Origin: Flavobacteriaceae bacterium
Lineage (GTDB): Bacteria; Bacteroidota; Bacteroidia; Flavobacteriales; Flavobacteriaceae
Reading direction: 5' to 3'
Length of the DNA: 64,000 nucleotides
Assembly: GCA_028280265.1 (NCBI GenBank)
Contig: JANQMD010000039.1
Span: 111,594 to 175,593 of the forward strand
Made by a program: the position numbers and the translations under genes. Below, one piece after another: positions 35,993-45,697 of the stretch. A model generated the notes under the pieces. That model had not been told where the DNA came from. It worked only from the letters and a program-made list of their open reading frames with translations, and ran no database searches. Numbering within the stretch: the first letter of the stretch is position 1; the number at the start of each line of letters is the position of its first letter.

Positions 35993-36355
35993 TTAACCTT
36001 TCCTTTTTTGAGAAAGAATAATAACCACTTCTTCGACATTTCCTCCTATTGGTGGATTGATCTTAGCTACTTTTACAGTAGCTTCTTCTATCATAGAAAT
36101 TTCTCTAAAAAAACGATCTAAAATTCTTTGTGCTACTTCTTCTAATAATTTAGAACGAATCGCCATTTCTTCTTTTACAATATAATTGAGATGCACATAA
36201 TCTACTGTATCAGAGAGCTCATCTGTTTTGGCTGACTTTGATAAATCGGCTTCTACTTCAACATCTACTCGGTACCAAGACCCTATTCTTGCTTCTTCCT
36301 CCAGACATCCATGGTATGCATAGAGTTTACTATTGTTAACTTGAATTTTTCCCAT
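35993..36355 (-). CDS. folB: Dihydroneopterin aldolase
   Basis: About 120 residues, the FolB family length. It shows LYAYHGCLEEEARIGSWYRVD, the substrate-binding Glu in this block, and a catalytic Lys near AKINPPIGG. It cleaves 7,8-dihydroneopterin in folate biosynthesis. The start at 36353-36355 overlaps the stop of the upstream gene as TAATG, pointing to coupling; an in-frame ATG 15 nt upstream is less likely. Confidence 0.9.
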   Translation of the reverse strand: MGKIQVNNSKLYAYHGCLEEEARIGSWYRVDVEVEADLSKSAKTDELSDTVDYVHLNYIVKEEMAIRSKLLEEVAQRILDRFFREISMIEEATVKVAKINPPIGGNVEEVVIILSQKRKG

Positions 36356-36750
36356 TATATTTTTTCCCACATCTTTTGTGAGTTCAATCGAAATGATCCT
36401 AGGTGATTAAATTTACACTGATTAGGAGGAATGATAGATAAGAATGCTTCTTCTTTTTTATTCCTGTACAAATGGTAATCTTCACCAATAATAGGTTCAA
36501 AATTAAATTTAGCACTATAAACCAACTCGTTGTATTCAAACTGCTGCATCAACTCCTGGTATTGTTTAGAAATCTCGTCAAACCGACTTTTAAATTGCTT
36601 GTTGACTCGATCTACTCCGTCATTTCTCCAAGTAGCTGTGTTCAGAGGTTTTATAGCAGGGGCACTGGCATTGGTCCCATAAGGCTTTATCGCTGCGTCA
36701 TACTTCTGAGTTTCTTCGTTGAATACTACTAAATCTGGCTTTTTTCCCAT
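36355..36750 (-). CDS. DUF2452 family protein
   Basis: About 131 residues from MGKKPDLVVFNEE. Features are YDAAIKPYGTNASAPAI, a central helix rich in Gln/Glu/Phe (FDEISKQYQELMQQFEYN), FEPIIGEDYHLYRN and the ending SQKMWEKI. I associate this pattern with DUF2452, a family of unknown function, in Bacteroidota often beside folB or glnS. It is soluble, without a signal. Divergent from glnS with about 135 bp between. Confidence 0.75.
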   Translation of the reverse strand: MGKKPDLVVFNEETQKYDAAIKPYGTNASAPAIKPLNTATWRNDGVDRVNKQFKSRFDEISKQYQELMQQFEYNELVYSAKFNFEPIIGEDYHLYRNKKEEAFLSIIPPNQCKFNHLGSFRLNSQKMWEKI

Positions 36751-36852
36751 TGTAAGAATAAAAAGCAAAATTACAACAAATAAATCATCTTCCGTAATCG
36801 AAAAACAGCATTAGAAACTTTAATTAAACACTCATAGTCAAAGGAATTTCCT

Positions 36853-36860
36853 TAATTTTG
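36853..36860 (+). promoter_or_regulatory. Possible -7 box of glnS
   Basis: TAATTTTG matches the Bacteroidota -7 consensus TAnnTTTG, 26 nt before the glnS ATG. No clear -33 TTG element is present. Confidence 0.35.
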
Positions 36861-36886
36861 CCCTTTCAATTTTAGTTGATTACAGC

Positions 36887-38581
36887 ATGTCTGAAGAAAA
36901 GAAATCGCTCAATTTTATTGAGCAAATTATTGAAGAGGATTTGGCGAATGGAATGCCGAAAGAAAACTTACGCTTTCGTTTTCCACCAGAGCCTAATGGT
37001 TATTTACACATTGGGCATACAAAAGCTATTGGAATTAGTTTTGGTTTGGGAGAAAAATACAAAGCTCCCGTTAATCTCCGTTTCGATGATACCAATCCAG
37101 CAAAAGAAGAGCAAGAATATGTAGATGCTATTAAGAATGACGTTGCCTGGCTAGGTTATCAATGGGAAAACGTTTTATTCTCTTCGGACTATTTTCAACA
37201 ATTATATGACTGGGCTATTCGATTGATTCAAGAAGAAAAGGCCTACGTAGACAGTCAAACTTCAGAAGAAATTGCAGAACAAAAAGGGACACCAACTCAA
37301 GTTGGAAAAAACAGTCCCTATCGCGATCGTTCTGTTGAAGAAAACTTGGAGTTATTCGAAAAGATGAAAAATGGCGATTGTAAAGAAGGAGAGCATGTCT
37401 TAAGGGCTAAGATCGATATGAACAGTCCTAATATGTTGATGAGAGATCCAATTATGTATCGAGTTCTGTTCAAAACACATCACAGAACAGGAGATGACTG
37501 GTGCATTTATCCTATGTACGATTGGACACATGGAGAAAGTGATTACATAGAGCAAATCTCACACTCATTATGTTCATTGGAATTTAAACCCCATCGCGAA
37601 TTGTATAATTGGTTCCGTGACCATGTATATGACTACAGCAAAACGGAATATCCTTTGATTCCAAAACAACGCGAATTCTCTCGTTTGAACCTAAGTTATA
37701 CGATTATGAGCAAGCGTAAATTAATGCGTTTGGTGGAAGAGAATGTTGTTGCTGGGTGGGACGATCCAAGGATGCCTACGATTTCCGGATTGCGCAGACG
37801 TGGATATACCCCAAATTCTATTCGAAACTTTATCGAAACTGTAGGAGTTTCCAAACGCGAAAACGTCATTGACGTTGCCTTATTAGAGTTTAAGATTCGT
37901 GAAGATTTAAATAAAACAGCCAATCGCGTGATGGGTGTTCTAAATCCTATAAAATTGGTGATCACCAATTATCCTGAAGGTCAAGAAGAAATTTTAGTTG
38001 CAGAAAACAATCCTGAAGACGAGCATGCAGGTTCAAGAGAAGTTCCTTTCTCTGGAGAATTATACATAGAAAGAGAGGACTTTAAAGAAGAAGCGAATCG
38101 TAAATTTTTCCGATTGACATTAGGAAAAGAAGTTCGTCTGAAAAATGCTTATATCATCAAAGGGGAAAGTGTGGTAAAGGATGTTGATGGAAACATTACA
38201 GAAATTCACTGTACCTATGATCCTTTGAGCAAATCGGGAAGTGGAACCGAAGAAAGCATGCGAAAAGTGAAAGGAACACTACATTGGGTTTCCATACAAC
38301 ATGCAGTAAAAGCTGAAGTAAGAGCTTATGATCGTTTGTTCTCTGATGAAGCTCCTGATAGTTATAAAGACAAAGACTATATGGAATTTCTAAATCCAAA
38401 TTCTTTGGAGGTTATCGAAGCGTTTGTAGAACCAAGTCTACAAGATGCAAAAATTGGAGATCGCTTTCAGTTTCAGCGTTTGGGTTATTTTGCTGTTGAT
38501 AATGATTCCACTCCACAACATTTGGTTTTTAATAAAACAGTAGGCCTTAGAGATACTTGGGCGAAGATGAATAAAAAATAA
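36887..38581 (+). CDS. glnS: Glutaminyl-tRNA synthetase
   Basis: 564 residues. The class I HIGH motif is in PNGYLHIGHTKAI and the KMSKS-type motif in TIMSKRKL. DDTNPAKEEQEYVDAI and DWTHGESDYIEQISHSL are GlnRS blocks. The C-terminal beta-barrel anticodon-binding domains run from about residue 340. It charges tRNA-Gln directly. It is transcribed alone with a strong hairpin right after the stop. Confidence 0.96.
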   Translation: MSEEKKSLNFIEQIIEEDLANGMPKENLRFRFPPEPNGYLHIGHTKAIGISFGLGEKYKAPVNLRFDDTNPAKEEQEYVDAIKNDVAWLGYQWENVLFSSDYFQQLYDWAIRLIQEEKAYVDSQTSEEIAEQKGTPTQVGKNSPYRDRSVEENLELFEKMKNGDCKEGEHVLRAKIDMNSPNMLMRDPIMYRVLFKTHHRTGDDWCIYPMYDWTHGESDYIEQISHSLCSLEFKPHRELYNWFRDHVYDYSKTEYPLIPKQREFSRLNLSYTIMSKRKLMRLVEENVVAGWDDPRMPTISGLRRRGYTPNSIRNFIETVGVSKRENVIDVALLEFKIREDLNKTANRVMGVLNPIKLVITNYPEGQEEILVAENNPEDEHAGSREVPFSGELYIEREDFKEEANRKFFRLTLGKEVRLKNAYIIKGESVVKDVDGNITEIHCTYDPLSKSGSGTEESMRKVKGTLHWVSIQHAVKAEVRAYDRLFSDEAPDSYKDKDYMEFLNPNSLEVIEAFVEPSLQDAKIGDRFQFQRLGYFAVDNDSTPQHLVFNKTVGLRDTWAKMNKK

Positions 38582-38612
38582 CAAAGCCGCTCTATTGAGC
38601 GGCTTTGCTTTT
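38582..38612 (+). terminator. Rho-independent terminator of glnS
   Basis: A perfect 11-bp stem, 38582-38592 (CAAAGCCGCTC) and 38597-38607, with loop TATT, followed by CTTTTAT. It starts at the stop codon. It may also serve the converging aldo/keto reductase gene. Confidence 0.92.
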
Positions 38613-38642
38613 ATATAATGTTCACTGGACTTTCATTTTTAA

Positions 38643-39683
38643 TTAGGGAGCAGGGTTTGGATTCGCTTGATGAATGGCTTCGATACCATTCAACACTTCT
38701 TTGGACAAGTCTATGTTGATGCTATTGATGTTTTCTTTCAACTGATCCATCTTCGTAGCTCCAATGATATTACTTGTCACAAAAGGCAATTGATTGATAA
38801 AAGCCAATGACAATTCGGACAAAGTTAATCCGTGTTCTTTTGCTAGTTCATAATAACTAGCTACGGCATTTTGAGAATTTTCTCCTGTATATCTTGCAAT
38901 AAATCGTGGAAATAAAGTCCCTCTGGCTCCTTCAGGTTGATTCCCGTTTAAATACTTTCCAGACAATACCCCTTGCGCTAATGGTGAGTAGGCTAATAAA
39001 CCAATGTCCTCTCTTAACGAGACTTCTGACATTCCATATTCATAAGCTCTGTGGATGAGCGAATATGAATTCTGAATGGTAATCATTCTAGGAAGATTAT
39101 TCTGTTCAGACGTCTGCAAATACTTCATTGTTCCCCACGGAGTCTCATTGGACAATCCTACCTGTCGAATTTTTCCTTGTTTTATCAGACTACCTAAAGT
39201 CTCTAAAATTTCCAAATGATTTTCTGCCTCCTGTGTTGAGTATTGATATGGATAATCTCTTACACCAAAACAATTGACTCCTCTTTCTGGCCAGTGCAAT
39301 TGATACAAATCAATATAGTCTGTTTGTAGCCTTTTTAAGCTTCCTTCTACGGCTTCTACAATGGCTTCTTTTGCAAATCCATTGTTACGAATATGAGCAG
39401 TGTAATCTCCAGCACCTGCGATTTTGCTTGCCAATACTACCTTATCTCGGTTTCCCGTTTTCTGAAACCACGTTCCAATGATTTCTTCTGTCTTTCCATA
39501 AGTTTCCTTACTTGCTGGCACAGCATACAATTCTGCTGTATCAAAGAAATTGACTCCTTGATCTAGTGCATAGTCCATTTGCTCGTGGCCATCAGATTCT
39601 GTATTCTGATTTCCCCAAGTCATCGTTCCTAAACAGATTTTACTGACTTTGATATCTGTATTGGGTAGTGTGGTGTATTTCAT
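38643..39683 (-). CDS. Aldo/keto reductase (Tas-like)
   Basis: 346 residues, TIM barrel AKR. Seen: LGTMTWGNQNTE, FDTAELYAVPAS with catalytic Asp/Tyr, LASKIAG with the Lys, YQLHWPERG with the His, and LAYSPLAQGVLSGKY. NADPH-dependent carbonyl reduction is expected; the E. coli Tas protein is the closest named type I know. Substrate unknown. Stands alone, 70 bp from pgk. Confidence 0.9.
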   Translation of the reverse strand: MKYTTLPNTDIKVSKICLGTMTWGNQNTESDGHEQMDYALDQGVNFFDTAELYAVPASKETYGKTEEIIGTWFQKTGNRDKVVLASKIAGAGDYTAHIRNNGFAKEAIVEAVEGSLKRLQTDYIDLYQLHWPERGVNCFGVRDYPYQYSTQEAENHLEILETLGSLIKQGKIRQVGLSNETPWGTMKYLQTSEQNNLPRMITIQNSYSLIHRAYEYGMSEVSLREDIGLLAYSPLAQGVLSGKYLNGNQPEGARGTLFPRFIARYTGENSQNAVASYYELAKEHGLTLSELSLAFINQLPFVTSNIIGATKMDQLKENINSINIDLSKEVLNGIEAIHQANPNPAP

Positions 39684-39753
39684 GTATTCAATGATTGAAT
39701 AATAAAATAAGCTAATGGATCAATATCATCAACTCATTAAATCATTTAGATTA

Positions 39754-40941
39754 TTAATTTAGTATCGCATTGATGCCTGGAAGTGTTTTTCCTTCTAAGG
39801 TCTCTAACATGGCTCCTCCTCCAGTGGATACATAACTTACTTTCTCTGCAAAGCCAAATTGTTTAACTGCGGCTACAGAATCTCCTCCTCCAACAAGAGA
39901 GAAAGCTCCATTCTGAGTTGCTTTGTCGATAGAATTGCCCAAAGCTATCGTTCCTTTAGAAAAAGTTTCCATTTCAAACACTCCTAATGGACCATTCCAT
40001 AAAATGGTTTTACACTGATTGACAACAGCATCAAAATTTTCTACTGATTTGGGTCCTGCATCCAATCCTTGCCATCCATCTGGAATTTCGTTTACGTCTA
40101 CAATCTGAGTATTCGCATTGTTATCAAAAGCATCGGCAGCAATTACATCTACAGGAATGTGAACTTTCACATTTTTCTCTTTAGCTTTCGCTAAAATTTC
40201 CAATGCTAAATCCATTTTATCATCCTCGCAAATAGAATCTCCAACTTTTCCTCCTTGCGCCTTGATGAAAGTGTAGGTCATTCCTCCTCCAACAATTAAG
40301 TGATCTACTTTGTCTAAGATATTTTCGATTACTGTAATTTTAGAAGACACTTTTGCGCCTCCCAAAACAGCTAGTACAGGTTTTTCACTGTTGTTTAATA
40401 CCTTATCAATGCTCTCAATTTCTTTCGCTAACAAATTTCCAAAGCATTTGCTTTCTGGGAAAAACTGTGCAACAATGGTCGTAGAAGCATGGGCTCTATG
40501 AGCCGTTCCGAAAGCATCATTTACATACACATCTCCCCACTGCGACAACTGCTCTGCAAAATCAACATCCCCTGCTTTTTCTTCTCCGTAAAAGCGTAAG
40601 TTTTCTAGTAGTAAAACCTCTCCATCTTCCAAATTGGCAATCGATTCTGCAACTTTATCTCCAATACAATCGTCTACAAACTTCACCTGTACACCAATGA
40701 TTTCAGATACTTTTTCTACAATATGTTTTAATGAATATTTTTCTTCCACTCCTTTCGGACGCCCAAGGTGCGACATTAATACAGCTGCTCCTCTGTCTTC
40801 CAATACTTTGATAATGGTAGACTTTGCTGCCTCAATTCTTGTGGTATCTGTTACCTCAAATTGATCGTTTAGAGGCACATTAAAATCAACTCGAATGAGT
40901 GCTTTTTTATTTTCGAAATTAAAATCGTTGATGGTTTTCAT
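39754..40941 (-). CDS. pgk: Phosphoglycerate kinase
   Basis: 395 residues, full length. [60 protein letters not shown] and the C-terminal [14 protein letters not shown] nucleotide loop ([15 protein letters not shown]) and STGGGAML are all present. It makes ATP from 1,3-bisphosphoglycerate in glycolysis. Monocistronic as far as visible. Confidence 0.97.
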   Translation of the reverse strand: MKTINDFNFENKKALIRVDFNVPLNDQFEVTDTTRIEAAKSTIIKVLEDRGAAVLMSHLGRPKGVEEKYSLKHIVEKVSEIIGVQVKFVDDCIGDKVAESIANLEDGEVLLLENLRFYGEEKAGDVDFAEQLSQWGDVYVNDAFGTAHRAHASTTIVAQFFPESKCFGNLLAKEIESIDKVLNNSEKPVLAVLGGAKVSSKITVIENILDKVDHLIVGGGMTYTFIKAQGGKVGDSICEDDKMDLALEILAKAKEKNVKVHIPVDVIAADAFDNNANTQIVDVNEIPDGWQGLDAGPKSVENFDAVVNQCKTILWNGPLGVFEMETFSKGTIALGNSIDKATQNGAFSLVGGGDSVAAVKQFGFAEKVSYVSTGGGAMLETLEGKTLPGINAILN

Positions 40942-41218
40942 GAATCGTTTTCTAGTGATTATTCATTAAGTATATTAGCCTGCTATTGAGGCACGAACAA
41001 AAATAACTATTTCAACACGTGTAAAGAAGTGGAATTTGTAAAAATTCATAGAACGTTTTCGTTGGTATTAGAGTTTAAAATTGATTCTCAATACTTCTTG
41101 AACGAAGCTCAAGAAACCCAAATTGACAGAATTTTGCTCTAAATGCACTACGAGTGAATAAAACCCTTGAAGAAACTTTAACACAAGCATCAAACACTAT
41201 TTGTGTTGTGTTTCGTTG
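40942..41218. other. Intergenic region without a recognised gene
   Basis: Divergent spacer between pgk and the M23 peptidase gene, which start on opposite strands. No open frame, tRNA or repeat that I can support; it should hold both promoters. Confidence 0.6.
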
Positions 41219-41226
41219 TATATTTG
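41219..41226 (+). promoter_or_regulatory. Possible -7 box of the M23 peptidase gene
   Basis: TATATTTG fits TAnnTTTG, 19 nt before the proposed GTG start at 41246, giving a short leader. Confidence 0.4.
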
Positions 41227-41245
41227 TGTGCTGAATCGTTTATCT

Positions 41246-42115
41246 GTGGCAAAAGACAAAAAGAAAAAAAAGCAGTTTAAAAAGAAACTAACCGATAAAT
41301 ATCGACTAGTAGTCTTAAATGAAAATACATTTGAGGAACGATTTTCCCTACGATTATCGCGTTTGAATGTTTTTGTTTTAGGAGGAGTTTTTTCTTTTTT
41401 GCTAGTACTTGGCACCATAGTTCTGATTGCTTTTACACCTATTAAGGAATACATCCCTGGATATGACTCAACCAAATTAAAAACACAGGCAGCGCAGCTG
41501 ACTTTAGAGTCTGATTCTTTACAATTACGATTGGCCATGTTAGAAGACTACACCGCTGCAATTAGACCTATTTTAACAGGGGAGATCAAAGGAGAGGAAA
41601 AGATCGATTCTATTCAAGAATTATCTAGCGACAAAGTTTTAGATACTAATAAATTAAATCCTTCAAATCAAGAGACTTCTTTTCGAGAAAATGTAGAAAG
41701 TAAAGAGCGGTTCCCACTATCTAATGACCTTCAAAACAAAGCAAAAATTGTCTTTTTTGCCCCTATTAATGGTAGCATCAGTCAATCTTTTAACTCAGAA
41801 AACAAACATTTTGCCATTGATGTGGTCGCCAAAACAGGAACTCCTGTAAAATCAGTGGCCGATGGAACCGTTATTTTTTCGGAATGGACTACTGAAACAG
41901 GTTATGTAATTATTGTCAAGCATGCCAATGATTTCCTCTCTGTATACAAACACAACGGAACCTTATTAAAAAAACAAGGAGATTTGGTAAAATCTGGAGA
42001 GGCCATTGCTAGTGTAGGTTCCACTGGCGAATTAACCACAGGTCCTCACTTGCATTTTGAATTATGGAGTAGTGGATATGCTGTAAATCCTGCCAATTAC
42101 ATAGATTTTAAATAA
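41246..42115 (+). CDS. M23 family metallopeptidase (LytM-like), membrane-anchored
   Basis: About 289 residues from a GTG start (VAKDKKKKKQF); an upstream ATG at 41201 precedes the -7 box and encodes atypical residues. A basic cytosolic segment, one membrane helix (about 45-68, LNVFVLGGVFSFLLVLGTIVL) and a coiled-coil linker lead to the LytM domain with HFAIDVVAKTGTPV (His, Asp zinc ligands) and GPHLHFELW (HxH). It cleaves peptidoglycan crosslinks or activates amidases at the envelope. The stop overlaps the next gene's ATG as TAATG. Confidence 0.9.
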   Translation: MAKDKKKKKQFKKKLTDKYRLVVLNENTFEERFSLRLSRLNVFVLGGVFSFLLVLGTIVLIAFTPIKEYIPGYDSTKLKTQAAQLTLESDSLQLRLAMLEDYTAAIRPILTGEIKGEEKIDSIQELSSDKVLDTNKLNPSNQETSFRENVESKERFPLSNDLQNKAKIVFFAPINGSISQSFNSENKHFAIDVVAKTGTPVKSVADGTVIFSEWTTETGYVIIVKHANDFLSVYKHNGTLLKKQGDLVKSGEAIASVGSTGELTTGPHLHFELWSSGYAVNPANYIDFK

Positions 42116-43608
42116 TGAGTATAAAATCTGTCTTTGCTGTACCCTTTGCAAAACAAGTTCGTAAGCGTGTGTATAAATGGGCTTTTCAGCCACATAAGAC
42201 GCAAGAGAAAGTATTTAAAAAGCTGATTTCAAAGGCACAAAACACAGCCTTTGGAAAAGACCATCATTTCGATAAAATTAAAACCTATAGCGATTTTAGA
42301 AATTGTGTTCCTGTTAATGATTACGAAGGTCTACGACCCTATGTAGATCGAATGGTGGCTGGTGAGAAAGACGTGTTATGGAAAGGAAAACCCATCTATT
42401 TTGCAAAAACCTCTGGCACCACTTCTGGAGCTAAATACATTCCCATCACAAAAGACTCAATGCCTACGCATATCAAAGCAGCTAGAAATGCTTTGTTGTT
42501 TTACATTGCAGAAACCAAAGATGCTAGTTTCGTAAATGGGAAAATGATTTTTTTACAAGGAAGTCCAGTCTTAGAAGACAAAAATGGCATCAAACTAGGG
42601 AGGTTGAGTGGTATTGTCGCACACTATGTCCCTCAGTATTTATTGAAGAATCGATTGCCAAGCTGGGAAACCAACTGTATCGAAGATTGGGATACCAAAG
42701 TAAATGCCATTGTTGAGGAGACTTTGCAGGAAGACATGTCTGTGATTAGTGGAATACCCTCCTGGGTTCAGATGTATTTTGAAAAGTTGATTGAGAAAAC
42801 AGGCAAAACCATCTCAGAACTCTTTCCTAACTTCAACTTTTTCATTTATGGTGGGGTAAATTTTGAACCTTACAAAAACAAGTTTGAAACATTAATTGGT
42901 AAAAAGATAGATTACATAGAACTGTACCCAGCCTCGGAGGGGTTTATCGCGTATCAGGATTCTCAAAAAGAAAAAGGAATGCTATTGCAATTAAACAGTG
43001 GCATCTTTTATGAGTTTATTCCTGCAGATGAATTTTTTGACGAACATCCAACGAGAATTTCTCTGGAAGATGTTCAGTTGGGAGTGAACTATGTCATTAT
43101 TTTAAACACCAATGCAGGACTTTGGGGTTATAACATTGGAGATACGATAGAGTTCACCTCATTGCTTCCTTACCGAATTAAAGTGACAGGGAGAATCAAA
43201 CACTTTATTTCTGCTTTTGGTGAGCATGTGATTGGAAAAGAGGTAGAAAAAGCATTGAATGATGCGATTAAAGAAACCCCAACTACGGTGAGTGAATTTA
43301 CAGTGGCTCCACAGGTAAATCCAGAGGAAGGATTGCCTTACCACGAATGGTTTATTGAGTTCGAAAATGAACCAGAAAATATAGAAGCACTAGCATCGAA
43401 AATCGACGCTTCCATGCAAGAACAGAATATCTATTACTTAGATTTGATTGAAGGAAAAGTCTTGAAACCTCTTGTGATTCGAAAAGTAAAAAAAGGAGGG
43501 TTTCACGAGTATATGAAATCGATTGGAAAGTTTGGCGGACAGAATAAAATTCCACAACTTTCCGACAATCGGAAGATTGCAGATGTATTGCAAAACTTTT
43601 TGAAATAA
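42115..43608 (+). CDS. GH3 family acyl-adenylate-forming enzyme
   Basis: 497 residues. The ATP/adenylate motif appears as AKTSGTTSGAKYIPIT, then LYPASEGFIAYQD and WGYNIGDTIEF. It is a GH3 fold protein, the superfamily best known from plant auxin-amido synthetases; bacterial members are widespread but rarely characterised. It should activate a carboxylic acid as an acyl-AMP and couple it to an amine or thiol. Translationally coupled (TAATG) to the M23 peptidase, a conserved flavobacterial pairing by my recall. Confidence 0.88.
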   Translation: MSIKSVFAVPFAKQVRKRVYKWAFQPHKTQEKVFKKLISKAQNTAFGKDHHFDKIKTYSDFRNCVPVNDYEGLRPYVDRMVAGEKDVLWKGKPIYFAKTSGTTSGAKYIPITKDSMPTHIKAARNALLFYIAETKDASFVNGKMIFLQGSPVLEDKNGIKLGRLSGIVAHYVPQYLLKNRLPSWETNCIEDWDTKVNAIVEETLQEDMSVISGIPSWVQMYFEKLIEKTGKTISELFPNFNFFIYGGVNFEPYKNKFETLIGKKIDYIELYPASEGFIAYQDSQKEKGMLLQLNSGIFYEFIPADEFFDEHPTRISLEDVQLGVNYVIILNTNAGLWGYNIGDTIEFTSLLPYRIKVTGRIKHFISAFGEHVIGKEVEKALNDAIKETPTTVSEFTVAPQVNPEEGLPYHEWFIEFENEPENIEALASKIDASMQEQNIYYLDLIEGKVLKPLVIRKVKKGGFHEYMKSIGKFGGQNKIPQLSDNRKIADVLQNFLK

Positions 43609-43610
43609 TT

Positions 43611-43691
43611 GTCATTCCGATCACGCTTTAGCGTGAGAAGGAATCTCATTAATAAAAGTAAGACTGCTTCGGAATTATTTCCTCGCAGTGA
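43611..43691 (+). repeat. Palindromic short interspersed element, copy 1
   Basis: Bounded by inverted ends GTCATTCCGA and TCGCAGTGAC, with an internal palindrome CACGCTTTAGCGTG. Positions 43611-43648 are nearly identical to the reverse complement of 44549-44586. About 81 bp, not coding; REP/MITE-like. Confidence 0.75.
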
Positions 43692-43708
43692 CTCTAAAAA
43701 TCAAAACC

Positions 43709-44251
43709 ATGAAAATTATCTCAACCAACATAGGAGAACGGAAAGAAATTGACTGGAAAGGGAAAAAAGTCACCACAGGGGTTTTTAAATATCCTGTGCA
43801 AGAACCTATTTTTCTAGACATTGAAACCGTCAAAAAAGATACCATTTGCGATCGCATCCATCATGGTGGAGTAGAACAAGCAGTCTATGGCTATTCCTTA
43901 AAACACTACGATTATTTCAAGGAATTATTTCCGAATGCTGAGTGGGATCATGGAATGTTCGGAGAGAACTTAACCATAGATGATTTGGATGAGACAAAAA
44001 CTCATGTGGGGGACAGGTTTAAAGTAGGAGAATGCATTGTCGAAGTGACCAAACCCAGACAACCTTGTATGAAATTGGGAGTGCGTTTCAATGATATGAA
44101 AGTCGTCAAAGAATTTTGGAACACAAGCATGAGTGGCGTGTATTTTAAAATCCTGCAAACAGGAAGTGTAAAGGTTGGGGATGTGTTAGAACAGATAAAA
44201 AGCTGTCCTGAAAACCCTACGATTGCTGAGGTTTATGAAACGAAAAAATAG
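43709..44251 (+). CDS. MOSC domain protein
   Basis: About 180 residues. MOSC hallmarks are DRIHHGGVEQAVYGY, MFGENLTIDDLDE, and the conserved Cys block VEVTKPRQPCMKLGVRF. The family (YiiM-like) uses a molybdenum cofactor for N-reduction or sulfur transfer. The ATG at 43709 is chosen over a GTG at 43688 lying inside the repeat. The gene is framed by two inverted copies of a palindromic element. Confidence 0.9.
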   Translation: MKIISTNIGERKEIDWKGKKVTTGVFKYPVQEPIFLDIETVKKDTICDRIHHGGVEQAVYGYSLKHYDYFKELFPNAEWDHGMFGENLTIDDLDETKTHVGDRFKVGECIVEVTKPRQPCMKLGVRFNDMKVVKEFWNTSMSGVYFKILQTGSVKVGDVLEQIKSCPENPTIAEVYETKK

Positions 44252-44500
44252 ATAAAGAGGTCGGTTTAATATAGTAGTTTAAACATGAAATAATGTGGGT
44301 CTGATATAAACTTTTCACTGATAATCATTGCTTAAAATATTTATTTTAAAAGCATTGTCATGTAGAAGGAGTGAGGAACACACGGCGAAACATCTTAACT
44401 TCAATAGGTTTCTCCTTTTGATTTCGACTAGAGCCTGTATCGAGCCTGCCTGTTCGGCAGACAGGTTTATCGAGATACTCATATAAAAGTTTTTTAGTTT
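44252..44500. repeat. Intergenic region with degenerate repeat (hairpin at 44446-44466)
   Basis: No gene seen. Around 44421-44480 lies a REP-like stretch with ATTTCGACTAGAGCCTG, a GC-rich hairpin CCTGCCTG/GGCAGACAGG and TTATCGAGATACTC, similar in style to the TCTCGAT...ACTCGA stretch at 52127-52160. Confidence 0.5.
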
Positions 44501-44586
44501 GTCATTGCGAGGCATTAGCCGACACAATCTGTTTAATTTATGTACTAAAGAGATTACTTCTCACGCTAAAGCGTGATCGTAATGAC
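44501..44586 (-). repeat. Palindromic short interspersed element, copy 2 (inverted)
   Basis: Ends GTCATTGCGA and TCGTAATGAC are inverted repeats. The upper 38 bp match copy 1 (43611-43648) in inverse orientation with three mismatches or so, including CTCACGCTAAAGCGTGATC. About 86 bp. Confidence 0.75.
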
Positions 44587-44634
44587 ATCACAATTTTCTT
44601 GATATTAAATTTACTATTCTGTAAGAATTCAACG

Positions 44635-45528
44635 TTAGTTAGGAATGTTCAATATTTTAGTGCTTACCCATCTCAATTTCCCATTATTCGAATAAAATAG
44701 AAACTTACCATCCGCGGATAGCGATGGGGCAAAATCTTGATTTGTAATATTAATTTTCTTTCCTAAGTTTTGTGGTTTTGCCCAGTTGTTGTTACCATCC
44801 TTATAGCTATAATACAAACTACTATTACCTTTTTCATTGATTGAGAAAATCATTAGCTTTTCATCTGCTGAGATATAAGGGTCAAATTCATACTTCCCTG
44901 TACTCAATGGTCTTCCAACATTTTTGGGCTCTGAATATTGATTGTTGCCTAAAACTTTTGTTGTGTAGATATCGAAAGAGCCTTGTCCTTCTTTTCTGTT
45001 TGAAGAGAAAAAAGCATTTCCTTTCTCTGAAATTGAGAAGAAGTATTCGTCAAATTCACCAGAATTAATAGGACTAGGAAGCGGTTTTGGATCTGTCCAT
45101 ACACCATTGTTATTATCGGCATACCAGATATTCCAATCCAGCTTCTTGTCTGTTGAGCTAGTAGGTCTTTTTGAAATAAAATAGATTTTATCACCTTCTT
45201 TCGTTAAAAAAGGATCGGCATCGCCATAGTTTGGATCAGAAAAAGAGGCTCTTTTGGGTTTGCTCCATTTCCCATTTTGCTTTTTCGAAAAGTAAATGTT
45301 TTCCTCAGAGTCGATGGTTGTGAAATAGATTTCATCACATTTTTTAATCTCTACATTAAATTTAAAACTCCCATTTAAATCTAAGAGAACTGGATTAAAA
45401 TCTTGTGGGGTTTTAGCAGGTTTTTTCAGTCCAAAATAATGACAAGGACTTTCTTGAGCAGTCAGTAAGTGATTCGTTAGAATGAGCAGACTAATGAAGA
45501 ATAGTTTTTTCAAAGTTGATGGATTCAT
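44635..45528 (-). CDS. Secreted PD40 (TolB-like) propeller protein
   Basis: 297 residues. A signal peptide ends near LLTAQ. Repeated blades carry the PD40 pattern: GDADPFLTKEGDKIYFISKRP, EFDEYFFSISEKGNAFFSSNR, EFDPYISADEKLMIFS, QDFAPSLSADGKFLFYSN. This is a beta-propeller likely binding partners in the periplasm or on the surface. No catalytic residues visible. Expressed separately from the sigma-factor operon (170-bp gap). Confidence 0.85.
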   Translation of the reverse strand: MNPSTLKKLFFISLLILTNHLLTAQESPCHYFGLKKPAKTPQDFNPVLLDLNGSFKFNVEIKKCDEIYFTTIDSEENIYFSKKQNGKWSKPKRASFSDPNYGDADPFLTKEGDKIYFISKRPTSSTDKKLDWNIWYADNNNGVWTDPKPLPSPINSGEFDEYFFSISEKGNAFFSSNRKEGQGSFDIYTTKVLGNNQYSEPKNVGRPLSTGKYEFDPYISADEKLMIFSINEKGNSSLYYSYKDGNNNWAKPQNLGKKINITNQDFAPSLSADGKFLFYSNNGKLRWVSTKILNIPN

Positions 45529-45697
45529 AATTTTTAAGAGATTTAAGTAAGTACTTTAAAATAGTTATAATATAATGAAGGTATAAATGGGAAAATATGA
45601 AAACACCACTGTAACCCAATATACGGGAATCGAGGTGTTCTATATATAGATGTCTAATTAAATTAAAATGTTGTTCTTCACTCAAAGAAGCATAAGA

